The notes beneath the pieces were generated by a model. That model was not told the origin of the DNA. It worked only from the letters and a program-made list of their open reading frames with translations, and made no database searches. From Limnohabitans radicicola (lineage in GTDB: Bacteria; Pseudomonadota; Gammaproteobacteria; Burkholderiales; Burkholderiaceae_C), in contig NZ_JACYFT010000001.1 in assembly GCF_014837235.1 (NCBI RefSeq), positions 571,688-635,687 of the forward strand: a stretch of 64,000 bases of DNA. The letters are read 5' to 3'. Position 1 is the first letter of the stretch. The number at the start of each line of letters is the position of its first letter. Positions 35,877 to 45,048 of this stretch are shown here, one piece after another. Made by a program: the position numbers and the translations under genes.

Positions 35877-36314
35877 ATGCGTGCTTTGAAAACCCGACCC
35901 CAGCGCCGCCAGCGCGGCTTCACCCTGATCGAGCTGATGGTGGTGCTGGCCATCATCGGCGTGCTGGCCGCCATGATCGTGCCCAATGTGCTGGGCCGTG
36001 CCGACGACGCCCGAGTCACCGCCGCACGCACCGACGTGAGCAACCTGATGCAGGCACTCAAGCTCTACAAACTCGACAACCAGCGCTACCCCAGCCCCGA
36101 GCAAGGCTTGCAGGCCCTGGTCGCCAAACCTGTGAGCGAGCCCGTGCCCGTCAACTGGAAGCCCTACCTCGACAAGTTGCCCAACGACCCTTGGGGGCGC
36201 CCCTACCAATACCTGAGCCCCGGCATCAAGGGCGAGGTGGATGTGCTCTCATTTGGCGCAGACGGTCAGTCCGGCGGCGAGGGCCGCAATGCCGACATTG
36301 GCAGCTGGCAGTAA
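35877..36314 (+). CDS. gspG: Type II secretion major pseudopilin GspG
   Basis: 145 residues. The prepilin motif G-FTLIELMVVLAIIGVLAAM (cleavage before Phe at about residue 15, Glu at +5) is followed by the long helix, then the GspG C-domain with the calcium-binding region near SFGADGQSGGEG. First gene of the plus-strand gsp operon. It overlaps gspH by 26 bases. Confidence 0.96.
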   Translation: MRALKTRPQRRQRGFTLIELMVVLAIIGVLAAMIVPNVLGRADDARVTAARTDVSNLMQALKLYKLDNQRYPSPEQGLQALVAKPVSEPVPVNWKPYLDKLPNDPWGRPYQYLSPGIKGEVDVLSFGADGQSGGEGRNADIGSWQ

Positions 36315-36753
36315 GCGCCCCCGTGGCGATGGCGGCTTCACTTTGCTGGAGCTGCTGGTGGTGGTGGCCCTGATCGCCATCGCCACTGCCGGGGCCAGTC
36401 TGGCATTGCGTGACAGCGCAGACGGCGCGCTGGACCGTGACGCCCAGCGCCTGGCCGCCTTGCTGGAAACCGCCCGGGCCCAGGCCCGCGCCAGTGAGCT
36501 CACGGTGGTCTGGCGCACACAAGCCGCAGGTTTTGTCTTCGAAGGCCTGCCACCTCCGGGCTTGCCCCGCCAATGGCTGGCCCCCACCACGTTTGCCCAC
36601 GCTACCCCGGTGCTGCTGGGGCCAGAGCCCTTGATCCCGCCGCAGGCGATCGCACTGTCGAGCACCACCCGGCCTGATCGGCGCCTGTGGGTGGTGACCG
36701 ATGGCCTGCGGCCGTTCACAGTGCAAAACAGCCCCACGATGGAGACGCGGTGA
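36289..36753 (+). CDS. gspH: Type II secretion minor pseudopilin GspH
   Basis: About 154 residues. The prepilin motif GG-FTLLELLVVVALIAIATAGA lies at about residue 15. The GspH/FimT fold includes DRDAQRLAALLETARAQARAS. The start at 36289 overlaps gspG. Low conservation beyond the N-terminus; identified by order and by the pseudopilin motif. Confidence 0.9.
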   Translation: MPTLAAGSKRPRGDGGFTLLELLVVVALIAIATAGASLALRDSADGALDRDAQRLAALLETARAQARASELTVVWRTQAAGFVFEGLPPPGLPRQWLAPTTFAHATPVLLGPEPLIPPQAIALSSTTRPDRRLWVVTDGLRPFTVQNSPTMETR

Positions 36754-37145
36754 TGAAGCGCGCTGCTGCAGGAGCCAGGCCCCAGTCGCAATTCGCTGCA
36801 CCAGGCTTCACCCTGATTGAAGTGCTGGTCGCCCTCAGCATCGTCGCCGTGGCCTTGCTGGCCGGGCTCAAAGCCACAGGATCGCTCAGCCGCAATGCCG
36901 AGCGGCAAAACATCAGCATGCTTGGCCAGATTTGCGCGGAAAACGAGCTGATTCGCCTGCGGCTGCGCAGACAGCTGCCCGACACGGGCAACAGCCAGAT
37001 CGACTGCCCCCAGGCCGACCGCATGTTGCAAGTGAACCTGTCGGTGCGCCCCACGCCCAACCCCAATTTCAGGCGCGTGGACGCCCGGGTGCTGGAGCAG
37101 GGCCAGTACGTGCTGCAACTGTCCACCGTCATGGGGCGCAACTGA
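36753..37145 (+). CDS. gspI: Type II secretion minor pseudopilin GspI
   Basis: About 130 residues with prepilin motif PG-FTLIEVLVALSIVAVALLAG near residue 20. The C-domain carries RNAERQNISMLGQICAENEL, typical of GspI. The ATG overlaps the gspH stop (TGATG). GspI initiates the pseudopilus tip with GspJ and GspK. Confidence 0.93.
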   Translation: MKRAAAGARPQSQFAAPGFTLIEVLVALSIVAVALLAGLKATGSLSRNAERQNISMLGQICAENELIRLRLRRQLPDTGNSQIDCPQADRMLQVNLSVRPTPNPNFRRVDARVLEQGQYVLQLSTVMGRN

Positions 37146-37834
37146 TGGGCCGCTCCCACAGCCATTGGCAACGAGGCTTCACCCTGATCGAGGTCCTGGT
37201 GGCCATCAGCATCATGGCGCTCATGGCGCTCATGGCCTGGCGCGGCATCGACAGCATGCTGCGCACCCAATCGGGCCTGCAGCAGCGGGCCGACCAGATC
37301 CGCACCCTGCAAGCGGGCCTGGCACAGTGGCAAACCGACCTCAACCAACTCGCCGAGCTGCCAGGCACCCCCAGCTGGGACTGGGACGGCAAAGTGCTGC
37401 GGCTCACGCGCCGGGCAGTGCAAGCCGCTGACGGTGTGCAGGTGGTCGGCTGGACCTGGCGCAGCAACCCGGCCCGCCCCGGTGGCGGCGACTGGCAGCG
37501 CTGGCAATCCGCCCCCGTGCAAACCACTTCGGCCTGGCAAAACGCCTGGCAAATGGCCCAGGTCTGGAGCCAAACCCCCACCGCAGAAGCCCTGCAGGGC
37601 CAGGTGCAGGTCCACCCCCTGTCGGGCTGGCAACTGTTGGTACACCGAGGCGGCAACTGGACCAACCCCTTGTCGAGCGATGCGGTCAGCGCCAACAAAG
37701 CCGATACCCCCGCTGTGGTGGGCACGGTGCCTGACGGCGTGCGGCTCATACTGAACCTGCCTGGCACCACCCCCGTGACCGGCACGCTCACGCTCGACTG
37801 GATACGCCCCAACCTGTCGGGAGGCCCGGGATGA
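37145..37834 (+). CDS. gspJ: Type II secretion minor pseudopilin GspJ
   Basis: 229 residues with RG-FTLIEVLVAISIMALMALMAWRG at residue 11, then a beta-rich C-domain (GVQVVGWTWRSNP, GVRLILNLP). ATG overlaps the gspI stop. Standard length. It contacts GspI and GspK at the pseudopilus tip. Confidence 0.94.
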   Translation: MGRSHSHWQRGFTLIEVLVAISIMALMALMAWRGIDSMLRTQSGLQQRADQIRTLQAGLAQWQTDLNQLAELPGTPSWDWDGKVLRLTRRAVQAADGVQVVGWTWRSNPARPGGGDWQRWQSAPVQTTSAWQNAWQMAQVWSQTPTAEALQGQVQVHPLSGWQLLVHRGGNWTNPLSSDAVSANKADTPAVVGTVPDGVRLILNLPGTTPVTGTLTLDWIRPNLSGGPG

Positions 37835-38838
37835 AACGCGGCCATCCCTCTCAGCAAGGCGCCGCCTTGCTCAGCGCCATGGTGGTCGTGGCGCTGGTGG
37901 CCACGCTCGCCTCTGCGGCGCTGTGGCAGCAGTGGCGTCAGGTCGAGATCGAAACGGCCGAACGCGGCCGCAGCCAGACGCAGTGGATGATGACCGGGGC
38001 ACTCGACTGGACACGCCTGATCCTGCGCGAAGACGCCCTGTCAGGACCGGACAAAAACGTGGACCACCTGGGCGAGCCCTGGGCGCTGCCCGTGCAGGAG
38101 TCCAAGTTGTCGACTTTCCTGTCGCAAGACCAACAGTGGCGCGAAGGCGATTCAGAAGTCTTTTTGTCCGGCCAGATCACCGATGCGCAATCGCGCATGA
38201 ACGTGATGAACCTGATCGAGGATGGCCGTGTCTCGCCCGAGGCCTTGGCCCGCTTTGCCAAACTGTTCCAACGTCTGGACCTGCCAGCCGCACAACTGGC
38301 TGAGCTGGCCGCCCGTTTGCAGCAAGCCACCGCACGCATCACCCCGAACGCAACACGCCCAGTGAGTCCAGCCGATGCCCCCTTGATGCCCCAGCAAACC
38401 AGCCAGCTGGTCTGGCTGGGCCTGAGCGCAGACACCCTGGGGGTTCTTGCGCCCCACATCACTGTGCTGCCCGTACCCACGCCCGTCAACCTCAACACCG
38501 CCTCGGCCACCGTGCTCGAAGCCATGGTGCCCGGACTGGACGCAGGTGGTGCACGGCAGTGGGTGCGCCAGCGCGAACGGGGCCACTGGGCCACGCTGGA
38601 TGCAGCACGTCTGGCTCTGGGGCCATCAGGCCAGGGGATCGACGCCAAAGTCCACTCGGTGAGCAGCCAATTCTTTGAGGTGCGGGGCCGCATGCGCATT
38701 GACCAGGTCGTGCAAGAAGAGCTGGCGATGGTGCAGCGTGACACGGGCCAGGTGCGCATGCTCTGGCGTGTGCGCTCAAGCACTCGCCATGCAGCAGACG
38801 AAACCGCACCGACCAGCGCCTCGCGCGCCCTACAATGA
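37831..38838 (+). CDS. gspK: Type II secretion minor pseudopilin GspK
   Basis: 335 residues. The leader QQG-AALLSAMVVVALVATLASAA lacks Glu at +5, as is usual for GspK. The large alpha-helical domain includes ITDAQSRMNVMNL near residue 113 and a helix-hairpin-helix-like NLNTASATVLEAMVPGL near 223. GspK caps the pseudopilus tip. It overlaps gspJ by 4 bases. Confidence 0.94.
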   Translation: MKRGHPSQQGAALLSAMVVVALVATLASAALWQQWRQVEIETAERGRSQTQWMMTGALDWTRLILREDALSGPDKNVDHLGEPWALPVQESKLSTFLSQDQQWREGDSEVFLSGQITDAQSRMNVMNLIEDGRVSPEALARFAKLFQRLDLPAAQLAELAARLQQATARITPNATRPVSPADAPLMPQQTSQLVWLGLSADTLGVLAPHITVLPVPTPVNLNTASATVLEAMVPGLDAGGARQWVRQRERGHWATLDAARLALGPSGQGIDAKVHSVSSQFFEVRGRMRIDQVVQEELAMVQRDTGQVRMLWRVRSSTRHAADETAPTSASRALQ

Positions 38839-38845
38839 ATCTCTG

Positions 38846-40099
38846 ATGCGCACCCTGATCGTCCAACTGCCCCTCTCGCCCGCCAGCGCGGCTGTGGCCT
38901 ACCCCCACGCCTGGGTCCATACCCCTGCCACCGCGGGTCGCATGGCGGTGCATTGGGCCCAGGCCGCCTTGCTGCCCACCGCCGAGCGGGGCAGTGAAGT
39001 CGTCTTGATGGTGCCCGCACAGGCCCTGTCCTGGCAGCAGCTGGAGCTGCCCGCGGGCTTGCACAAACAACCTTCGCGGGTGCTCGCGGCATTGCAAGGC
39101 GTGCTCGAAGACCGCTTGCTGGCCGACCCGGCCAGCCTGCACCTGGCCCTGCAAACCGACTGGGCGGACACCGCCCGCCCCTGGGTCGCGGCCTGCGACA
39201 AGGCCTGGCTGTCAGGGCATTTGCAGGCGCTCGAAGCCGCAGGGCTGACGGTGCACCGCATCGTGCCGGAGGTCTCGCCCAACACCGACGCCTTGCACGT
39301 GCTGGCACTGGGCGACACCGAATCGGGTTGGCTCTGGTTCAGCCACAAAGAGCGTGGTGTCTGGGGCAGCCCGATCAAGTCGGTGCAGGCCAGCGACTGG
39401 CCCGCCTGGCTGGGCCCATTGGACGATGCAATCCCCTTGCAAGCCATGGCTGAGCCGGCTTTGGCCAGCTGGCTGAGTGACCGACTCAGCGACCGCCCAG
39501 GCCCCCCCGCACAACTGCTGCAACCCCAGCAGCATTGGCTGCAGGCGCTGGTCAGCGACTGGGACCTCGCGCAATTCGATTTGCAAACCCACACGCATGC
39601 GCGGCGGCTCAAGTCCTTGCAGAAGTTCGCCAATGCGCTGTGGACGACCCCTGCATGGCGGCCCGCCCGCTGGGGCCTGGCCCTGCTCGTGCTCACCCAG
39701 TTGGTCGGGCTCAACGCCTGGGCCTGGAAGACCCGCGCCGACTGGCAAGCCCAGCGGCAGGCCATGACGCGTATCCTGCAAGAGACATTCCCCAAAACCA
39801 CGGTGGTGGTCGATGCCCCCTTGCAGATGGCGCGCGAAGTCGCCCGTCTGCGCCAAGGCTCGGGGCAACTCGCCCCGCATGACCTGGAGAGCGTGCTGTC
39901 CGCACTCGGCCAGGCCCTGCCGCCAGGCATGAGCGCCCCCACGCAACTGGTGTTTCAGCCCGGTCAATTGCAAGTGCAGGGCTTGACGCTCACCGCCGTT
40001 CAACAACAAAGCATCGAGCAGGCCCTGCAACGCCAGGGTTACCGCTGGCGCGCCGAAGACGGGGGCGGTGTGATCACAGTCCCAGGGAACACGCCATGA
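38846..40099 (+). CDS. gspL: Type II secretion protein GspL
   Basis: About 417 residues: a cytoplasmic actin-like ATPase-fold domain (1-270) that binds GspE, one TM around WGLALLVLTQLVGLNAWAW (about 275-293), and a ferredoxin-like periplasmic domain. Start at the ATG 7 bases after gspK. The cytoplasmic domain shows only loose conservation, so the call relies on topology and position. Confidence 0.88.
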   Translation: MRTLIVQLPLSPASAAVAYPHAWVHTPATAGRMAVHWAQAALLPTAERGSEVVLMVPAQALSWQQLELPAGLHKQPSRVLAALQGVLEDRLLADPASLHLALQTDWADTARPWVAACDKAWLSGHLQALEAAGLTVHRIVPEVSPNTDALHVLALGDTESGWLWFSHKERGVWGSPIKSVQASDWPAWLGPLDDAIPLQAMAEPALASWLSDRLSDRPGPPAQLLQPQQHWLQALVSDWDLAQFDLQTHTHARRLKSLQKFANALWTTPAWRPARWGLALLVLTQLVGLNAWAWKTRADWQAQRQAMTRILQETFPKTTVVVDAPLQMAREVARLRQGSGQLAPHDLESVLSALGQALPPGMSAPTQLVFQPGQLQVQGLTLTAVQQQSIEQALQRQGYRWRAEDGGGVITVPGNTP

Positions 40100-40662
40100 A
40101 CCCCACCACACCGACTTCGCACCCGGCACGGGCCGCCGTGCTGGCTTTCTGGGCAGCCCGTCCACCCCGTGAGCGCCTGTTGCTGGTGCTGGCCGCCGTG
40201 GTCATGGGGTCCGCCCTGCTCTGGCAAATCGCCATCGCCCCGGCCCTGCAGACCTGGCGTGAAGCCCCCAGCCAACAAGCCGCACTCGATGCCCAGACCG
40301 CGCAAATGCTGCAATGGCAGGCGCAGGCCAAAGGCCTGCAGACGACCGCCCCCTTGTCGCGTACAGCGGCGCTGCAACAGCTTGAAAGCAGCGCAGCCCA
40401 GTGGCTGGGTCCGGACGCCCGTGTGAGCCTGCAAGGCGAGCAGGTGCGCATCACCCTCAAAGCCGCCCCGGCCGACGGCCTGTCGCGCTGGCTGGAGCAA
40501 GCCCGCAGCCAGGCACAAGCCCTGCCGGTTCAGGCACAGCTGCAACGCAGCACCTCGGCACCCAGCGCCCCCTCTGCATGGCCTGCGCCAAATGCAGCAC
40601 CCCAGCCCACGCAGGCCGCCGCTGGCACCTGGAGTGGCTCCCTGGTGCTGGGCTTGCGCTGA
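40096..40662 (+). CDS. gspM: Type II secretion protein GspM
   Basis: 188 residues with one TM (about 24-48: ERLLLVLAAVVMGSALLWQ), then a periplasmic domain including the coiled-coil and ferredoxin-like fold that pairs with GspL. ATG overlaps the gspL stop (4 bases). Confidence 0.9.
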   Translation: MNPTTPTSHPARAAVLAFWAARPPRERLLLVLAAVVMGSALLWQIAIAPALQTWREAPSQQAALDAQTAQMLQWQAQAKGLQTTAPLSRTAALQQLESSAAQWLGPDARVSLQGEQVRITLKAAPADGLSRWLEQARSQAQALPVQAQLQRSTSAPSAPSAWPAPNAAPQPTQAAAGTWSGSLVLGLR

Positions 40663-40678
40663 ACACCCTCTGCACACC

Positions 40679-41506
40679 ATGACGACCCACCTGCCCCGCC
40701 GCACCGCCGTTGCCCCGCAAGGGGTTTGGCGCTGGGCGGTTGGGGGCGTGTTGCTGGGCGCCTTGGCAGCCACTGGGTGCTGGGCACCTGCACGCTGGCT
40801 GACTTGGGGCCTGAGCGAAGCCAGTCAAGGGCGTGTCTTGCTGCAAGCGCCGCGTGGCACGGTCTGGCAAGGCTCGGCCCAACTGGGCCTGAGCGGCGGC
40901 GCAGGCAGCCGCGACCTGCAAGCCCTGCCCGGACGACTGTCGTGGACGCTCGGCCCGAGCACACAAGGTTTGGGCCTGGCATTCACCCTGCACGCCGACT
41001 GCTGCATGCATGAGCCCCTGCAACTGCAACTGACGACCCGCCTGGGGCAATGGGTCCTGCGACTGGGCCAACACCAGTCGATGTGGCCCGCCGGACTGCT
41101 CAGCGGTCTGGGTGCGCCCTGGAACACCCTGCAACCCGAAGGCCAGCTGCAGCTGCGCACCGATGCCCTGCAACTGCAATGGTCCGCGGGCCGGCTGCAG
41201 TGGCAAGGCCTGGCCGAACTCACGGCACGCGACATGTCATCGCGCCTGTCCACGCTGCGCCCCATGGGCAGTTACCAAATCCAGGTCACAGGTGCCGCTG
41301 ACGGCGCATTCACCGCCACCCCACAGGTGCAGCTGAGCACCTTGTCGGGCGCCCTGCACTTGAAGGGACAAGGCCAATGGCTGGGCGAGCGTCTGCGCTT
41401 CACGGGCGAAGCCTCGGCCGCCGAGGGGCAGGAAGACAACCTGTCCAATCTTCTGAACATCATTGGCCGCCGTGATGGCACGCGCAGCCTGCTTTCTCTG
41501 GGATGA
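40679..41506 (+). CDS. gspN: Type II secretion protein GspN
   Basis: About 275 residues. A short N-terminal cytoplasmic part and one TM (about 18-38) are followed by a periplasmic domain with GRVLLQAPRGTVWQGSAQL, characteristic of the GspN family. GspN is present in only part of T2SS operons and its job is not well defined. It lies 16 bases after gspM and 4 bases before gspD. Confidence 0.88.
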   Translation: MTTHLPRRTAVAPQGVWRWAVGGVLLGALAATGCWAPARWLTWGLSEASQGRVLLQAPRGTVWQGSAQLGLSGGAGSRDLQALPGRLSWTLGPSTQGLGLAFTLHADCCMHEPLQLQLTTRLGQWVLRLGQHQSMWPAGLLSGLGAPWNTLQPEGQLQLRTDALQLQWSAGRLQWQGLAELTARDMSSRLSTLRPMGSYQIQVTGAADGAFTATPQVQLSTLSGALHLKGQGQWLGERLRFTGEASAAEGQEDNLSNLLNIIGRRDGTRSLLSLG

Positions 41507-41510
41507 ACCC

Positions 41511-43610
41511 ATGCACACCTCTCGCCTTCACCCGATCCTTGGCCTGAGCGCCCTGGCCCTGGCCTGCACACTGAGCGCTGGCCTGGCCAGCGCGCAAACC
41601 GCTGCCGATGGCAAAACCGCCGTGCGCGCGGGTGAGCAGGTGGTGCTCAATTTCGTCAATGCCGACATCGAAGCCGTGGCCCGCACCGTGGCCACCCTGT
41701 CCGGGCACAACGTGGTGGTGGACCCCCGGGTCAAAGGCACCATGACGCTGTCGAGCACGGTGGCGGTGGCACCCGCACAGGCGCTGCGCCTGTTTGGCGC
41801 CCAGCTGCGCACGCAGGGCTTTGCGCTGGTGGAGTCTTCGGGCCTGTACACCGTGGTGCCCGAAGCCGAGGCCAAGCTGCAAAGCGGTCCGGTCTCCGCC
41901 GGGGCCGTGCCTGCAGGCAGCGGGCAGGTGGTCACCCAAATCTTCCGCCTCAACCACGAGTCCGCCAGCAACCTGGTGCCCGTGCTGCGCCCGCTCATCA
42001 GCCCCAACAACACCATCAACATCACCCCCGGCACCAACGCGCTGGTGATCACTGACTACGCCGACAACCTGCAACGCCTGTCGCGCATCGTGGCCGCGCT
42101 GGACGTGGCCAACGCCAGCGGGGTCGAAGTCATCCGGCTCAAGCATGGCATCGCCAGCGACATGGCGGCCATGGTGCAGCGCCTGGTGGACTCGGGTGCA
42201 GCAGCCACAGCGGCAGCCCCGGGTCAAACCGACAGCGGTTTCCGCACCACCGTGCTGGCCGAGGTGCGCACCAATGCGCTGATCGTGCGTGCGGCCAACC
42301 CGGCGCGCACGGCCCTGGTGCGCTCGCTCATCGAGCAACTCGACCAGCCCAGCGCCACGGGCGCAAGTGCGGCCAGCGGCAACATCCATGTGGTCTACCT
42401 GAAAAACGCCGACGCCACCAAGCTGGCGACCACACTGCGCGCGGCCATGGCGGCCAGCGGCAGCACGGCCAACACCGCCCTGACGGGGGCATCTGCAGTG
42501 AACACCCCCCCCATGACGGGTGCCGCTGCCGGCACCCCTGCAGGCGCCAGTGCCTCGGTCCAACCCTCCACAGGGGGCCAGATCCAGGCCGACCCGGCCA
42601 CCAATGCCTTGATCATCACCGCGCCTGAACCGCAGTACCGCCAGCTGCGTGAAGTCATCGACAAACTCGACCAGCGCCGCGCGCAAGTCTATGTGGAGAG
42701 CCTGATCGCCGAAGTCAGCGCCGACAAGGCGGCCGAGTTTGGCGTGCAGTGGATGAGCGGCACAGGCACCACCACCGGCAAAGGCACGGTGGGCCTGCTG
42801 GGCACCAACTTCTCTGTGGGCGGCACCAATTTGCTGACGCTCGGCGCTGCCGCGGCCAACGGCAATTACACCGCCTCCACGGGTCTGAACCTGGCCGTCG
42901 GTCAGCAACGCAACGGTGCACTGGCGCTGGGAGCGCTTGCGCGCTTTTTGCAATCCAGCGGCGACGGCAATGTGCTGTCCACACCCAACCTGCTGACGCT
43001 GGACAACGAAGAAGCCAAGATCGTGATCGGCCAGAACGTGCCTTTTGTGACCGGGTCCTATGCCGCAGCCACGGCAGGCACCACCAACCCGTTCACAACC
43101 GTTGAACGCAAGGACGTGGGCTTGACGCTCAAGGTCAAGCCCCAGATCAGCGAGAACGGCACGGTGAAGATGCAGATCTTCCAGGAGGTCAGCAGCGTGG
43201 TGACCGCCTCCATCGACTCCAAGAACGGCCCGATCACCAACAAGCGCTCCATCGAATCGAATGTGCTGGTCGAAGACGGCTCCATCGTGGTGCTCGGCGG
43301 CTTGCTGCAGGACGACGCCACTGCCAGCCAGGAAAAAGTGCCGGGCATGGGCGACATCCCGCTGTTTGGCAACCTGTTCAAGGCCGAAACCCGTACCCGC
43401 AAGAAAACCAACCTGATGGTCTTCCTGCGCCCGGTGGTGGTGCGCGATGGCGCAGCCACCGAAGCCCTGTCGCTGGGCCGTTACGAGCAAATGCGCCTGA
43501 CCCAGCAAGGCATCCAGCCTGTGAACGGTGCCCCGTCTGTGCAGGGCTCGGCGGTGCTGCCCGAGCTGCAAGCGACGCCCGTCAAGACACCGCCCGCTGC
43601 CAAGCCCTGA
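41511..43610 (+). CDS. gspD: Type II secretion secretin GspD
   Basis: Outer-membrane secretin, 699 residues. A signal peptide (ending SAGLASA) precedes the N0 domain (VVLNFVNADIEAVARTVATLSG), N1-N3 repeats (IFRLNHESASNLVPVLRPLI, VYLKNADATKLATTLRAAM), and the C-terminal secretin domain (VGLTLKVKPQISENGTVKMQ, DGSIVVLGGLLQDD). It forms the 15-subunit channel. Long Ala/Gly/Thr-rich linkers are present in N3, and no pilotin-binding S domain is visible. Confidence 0.97.
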   Translation: MHTSRLHPILGLSALALACTLSAGLASAQTAADGKTAVRAGEQVVLNFVNADIEAVARTVATLSGHNVVVDPRVKGTMTLSSTVAVAPAQALRLFGAQLRTQGFALVESSGLYTVVPEAEAKLQSGPVSAGAVPAGSGQVVTQIFRLNHESASNLVPVLRPLISPNNTINITPGTNALVITDYADNLQRLSRIVAALDVANASGVEVIRLKHGIASDMAAMVQRLVDSGAAATAAAPGQTDSGFRTTVLAEVRTNALIVRAANPARTALVRSLIEQLDQPSATGASAASGNIHVVYLKNADATKLATTLRAAMAASGSTANTALTGASAVNTPPMTGAAAGTPAGASASVQPSTGGQIQADPATNALIITAPEPQYRQLREVIDKLDQRRAQVYVESLIAEVSADKAAEFGVQWMSGTGTTTGKGTVGLLGTNFSVGGTNLLTLGAAAANGNYTASTGLNLAVGQQRNGALALGALARFLQSSGDGNVLSTPNLLTLDNEEAKIVIGQNVPFVTGSYAAATAGTTNPFTTVERKDVGLTLKVKPQISENGTVKMQIFQEVSSVVTASIDSKNGPITNKRSIESNVLVEDGSIVVLGGLLQDDATASQEKVPGMGDIPLFGNLFKAETRTRKKTNLMVFLRPVVVRDGAATEALSLGRYEQMRLTQQGIQPVNGAPSVQGSAVLPELQATPVKTPPAAKP

Positions 43611-43622
43611 AGGCACTGCACG

Positions 43623-45041
43623 ATGCGCTACCCCCTGCCTTACGCCTTTGCCCGCGACCACGGCCTGCTGCTCGAGGACGATGGCCAGCATCTGACCCTG
43701 TGGCTCAGCCCCGACAGCCAGCGCCAGGCGCTGTCCGAAGTCTCGCGCCAGTTCGGCCACCTGCACCCTGAGCGGCACCTGAACTGGCTCACCCAGGACA
43801 CCGCCAGCCTGCGCCAGCGCATCCAGCAGGCCTATTCGGGCAGCCAGGCGCAAGGCGGCTCCAGTGCGGCCGATGTGGTGAGCGAAGTGGAGTCCGAAGC
43901 CGACCTCTCGCGCATGATGCAGGAATTGCCAGCAGTAGAAGACCTGCTCGAAGCCAGTGACGATGCGCCTATCATCCGCATGCTCAACGCCTTGCTGACG
44001 CAGGCCACGCGCGACGGCGCCAGCGACATCCACATCGAACCCTACGAGCGCCATTCGAGTGTGCGCTTTCGCATCGATGGCGGCTTGCGCGAGGTGGTAC
44101 AACCAAACCGGGCGCTGCATGCCGCACTGATCTCGCGCCTGAAGATCATGGCCGAACTCGACATCGCCGAAAAACGTTTGCCCCAGGACGGCCGCATCAG
44201 CCTGCGCCTGGGCAGCCGTGCCGTCGATGTGCGGGTGTCCACCTTGCCCAGCGCCCATGGTGAGCGCGCCGTGTTGCGCCTGCTCGACAAAAGCGAGGCA
44301 CGCCTCACCCTTGAAGCCGTGGGCATGCAAGGCCGTGTGCTGCAGCACGTCGAACAGCTGATCGCCCAACCGCACGGCATCTTGCTGGTGACCGGGCCCA
44401 CGGGCTCGGGCAAAACCACCAGCCTGTACGCTGCGTTGCAAAGGCTCGACGCCAGCCGCAGCAACATCATGACGGTGGAAGATCCGATCGAGTACGAGCT
44501 GCCCGGCGTGGGCCAGACGCAGGTCAATGCCAAGATCGACCTGACCTTTGCCAAGGCACTGCGCGCCATCCTGCGGCAAGACCCGGACGTGATCATGATC
44601 GGCGAGATCCGCGACTTCGAGACCGCGCAGATCGCCATCCAGGCTTCGCTCACTGGCCACTTGGTGCTGGCCACGCTGCACACCAACGACGCCGCCAGCG
44701 CCGTGACGCGTCTGACCGACATGGGCGTGGAGCCGTTCTTGCTGAGTTCATCGCTGCTGGGTGTGCTGGCGCAGCGTCTGGTGCGCAAACGCTGCGCCGA
44801 CTGCGGCGGTGCGGGTTGCGAACACTGCGGGCACACCGGCTACGCAGGACGCACGGGCATTTTTGAACTGCTGGTCGCCAGCGACGAGATCCGCAGCCAG
44901 ATCCACAAACGCGCGGCCGAATCCGATTTGCGGGCCACCGCCCTGGCCCAGGGCATGGTGCTGATGCGCGACGACGGCCAGCGTCTGGTCGATGCGGGCA
45001 TCACCAGCGCCGAAGAGTTGCTGCGCGTGACGCGCGACTGA
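43623..45041 (+). CDS. gspE: Type II secretion ATPase GspE
   Basis: Cytoplasmic hexameric ATPase, 472 residues. Walker A GPTGSGKTTSLYA near residue 260, the Asp box DPIEYELPGVGQTQVN, Walker B DPDVIMIGEIRD near 320, and the His box LATLHTNDAA. The C-terminal zinc motif has four Cys (CADCGGAGCEHC). It powers pseudopilus assembly through GspL and GspF. The following MipA-like gene starts 7 bases on. Confidence 0.97.
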   Translation: MRYPLPYAFARDHGLLLEDDGQHLTLWLSPDSQRQALSEVSRQFGHLHPERHLNWLTQDTASLRQRIQQAYSGSQAQGGSSAADVVSEVESEADLSRMMQELPAVEDLLEASDDAPIIRMLNALLTQATRDGASDIHIEPYERHSSVRFRIDGGLREVVQPNRALHAALISRLKIMAELDIAEKRLPQDGRISLRLGSRAVDVRVSTLPSAHGERAVLRLLDKSEARLTLEAVGMQGRVLQHVEQLIAQPHGILLVTGPTGSGKTTSLYAALQRLDASRSNIMTVEDPIEYELPGVGQTQVNAKIDLTFAKALRAILRQDPDVIMIGEIRDFETAQIAIQASLTGHLVLATLHTNDAASAVTRLTDMGVEPFLLSSSLLGVLAQRLVRKRCADCGGAGCEHCGHTGYAGRTGIFELLVASDEIRSQIHKRAAESDLRATALAQGMVLMRDDGQRLVDAGITSAEELLRVTRD

Positions 45042-45048
45042 AGAGCCC

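Noticed and set aside
41460..44681. Minus-strand open frame of 1073 codons opposite gspD and gspE
   Set aside because: It mirrors conserved secretion genes with intact motifs; its product is His/Gly/Ala/Gln-rich with no recognisable domain, typical of an antisense frame in GC-rich DNA.
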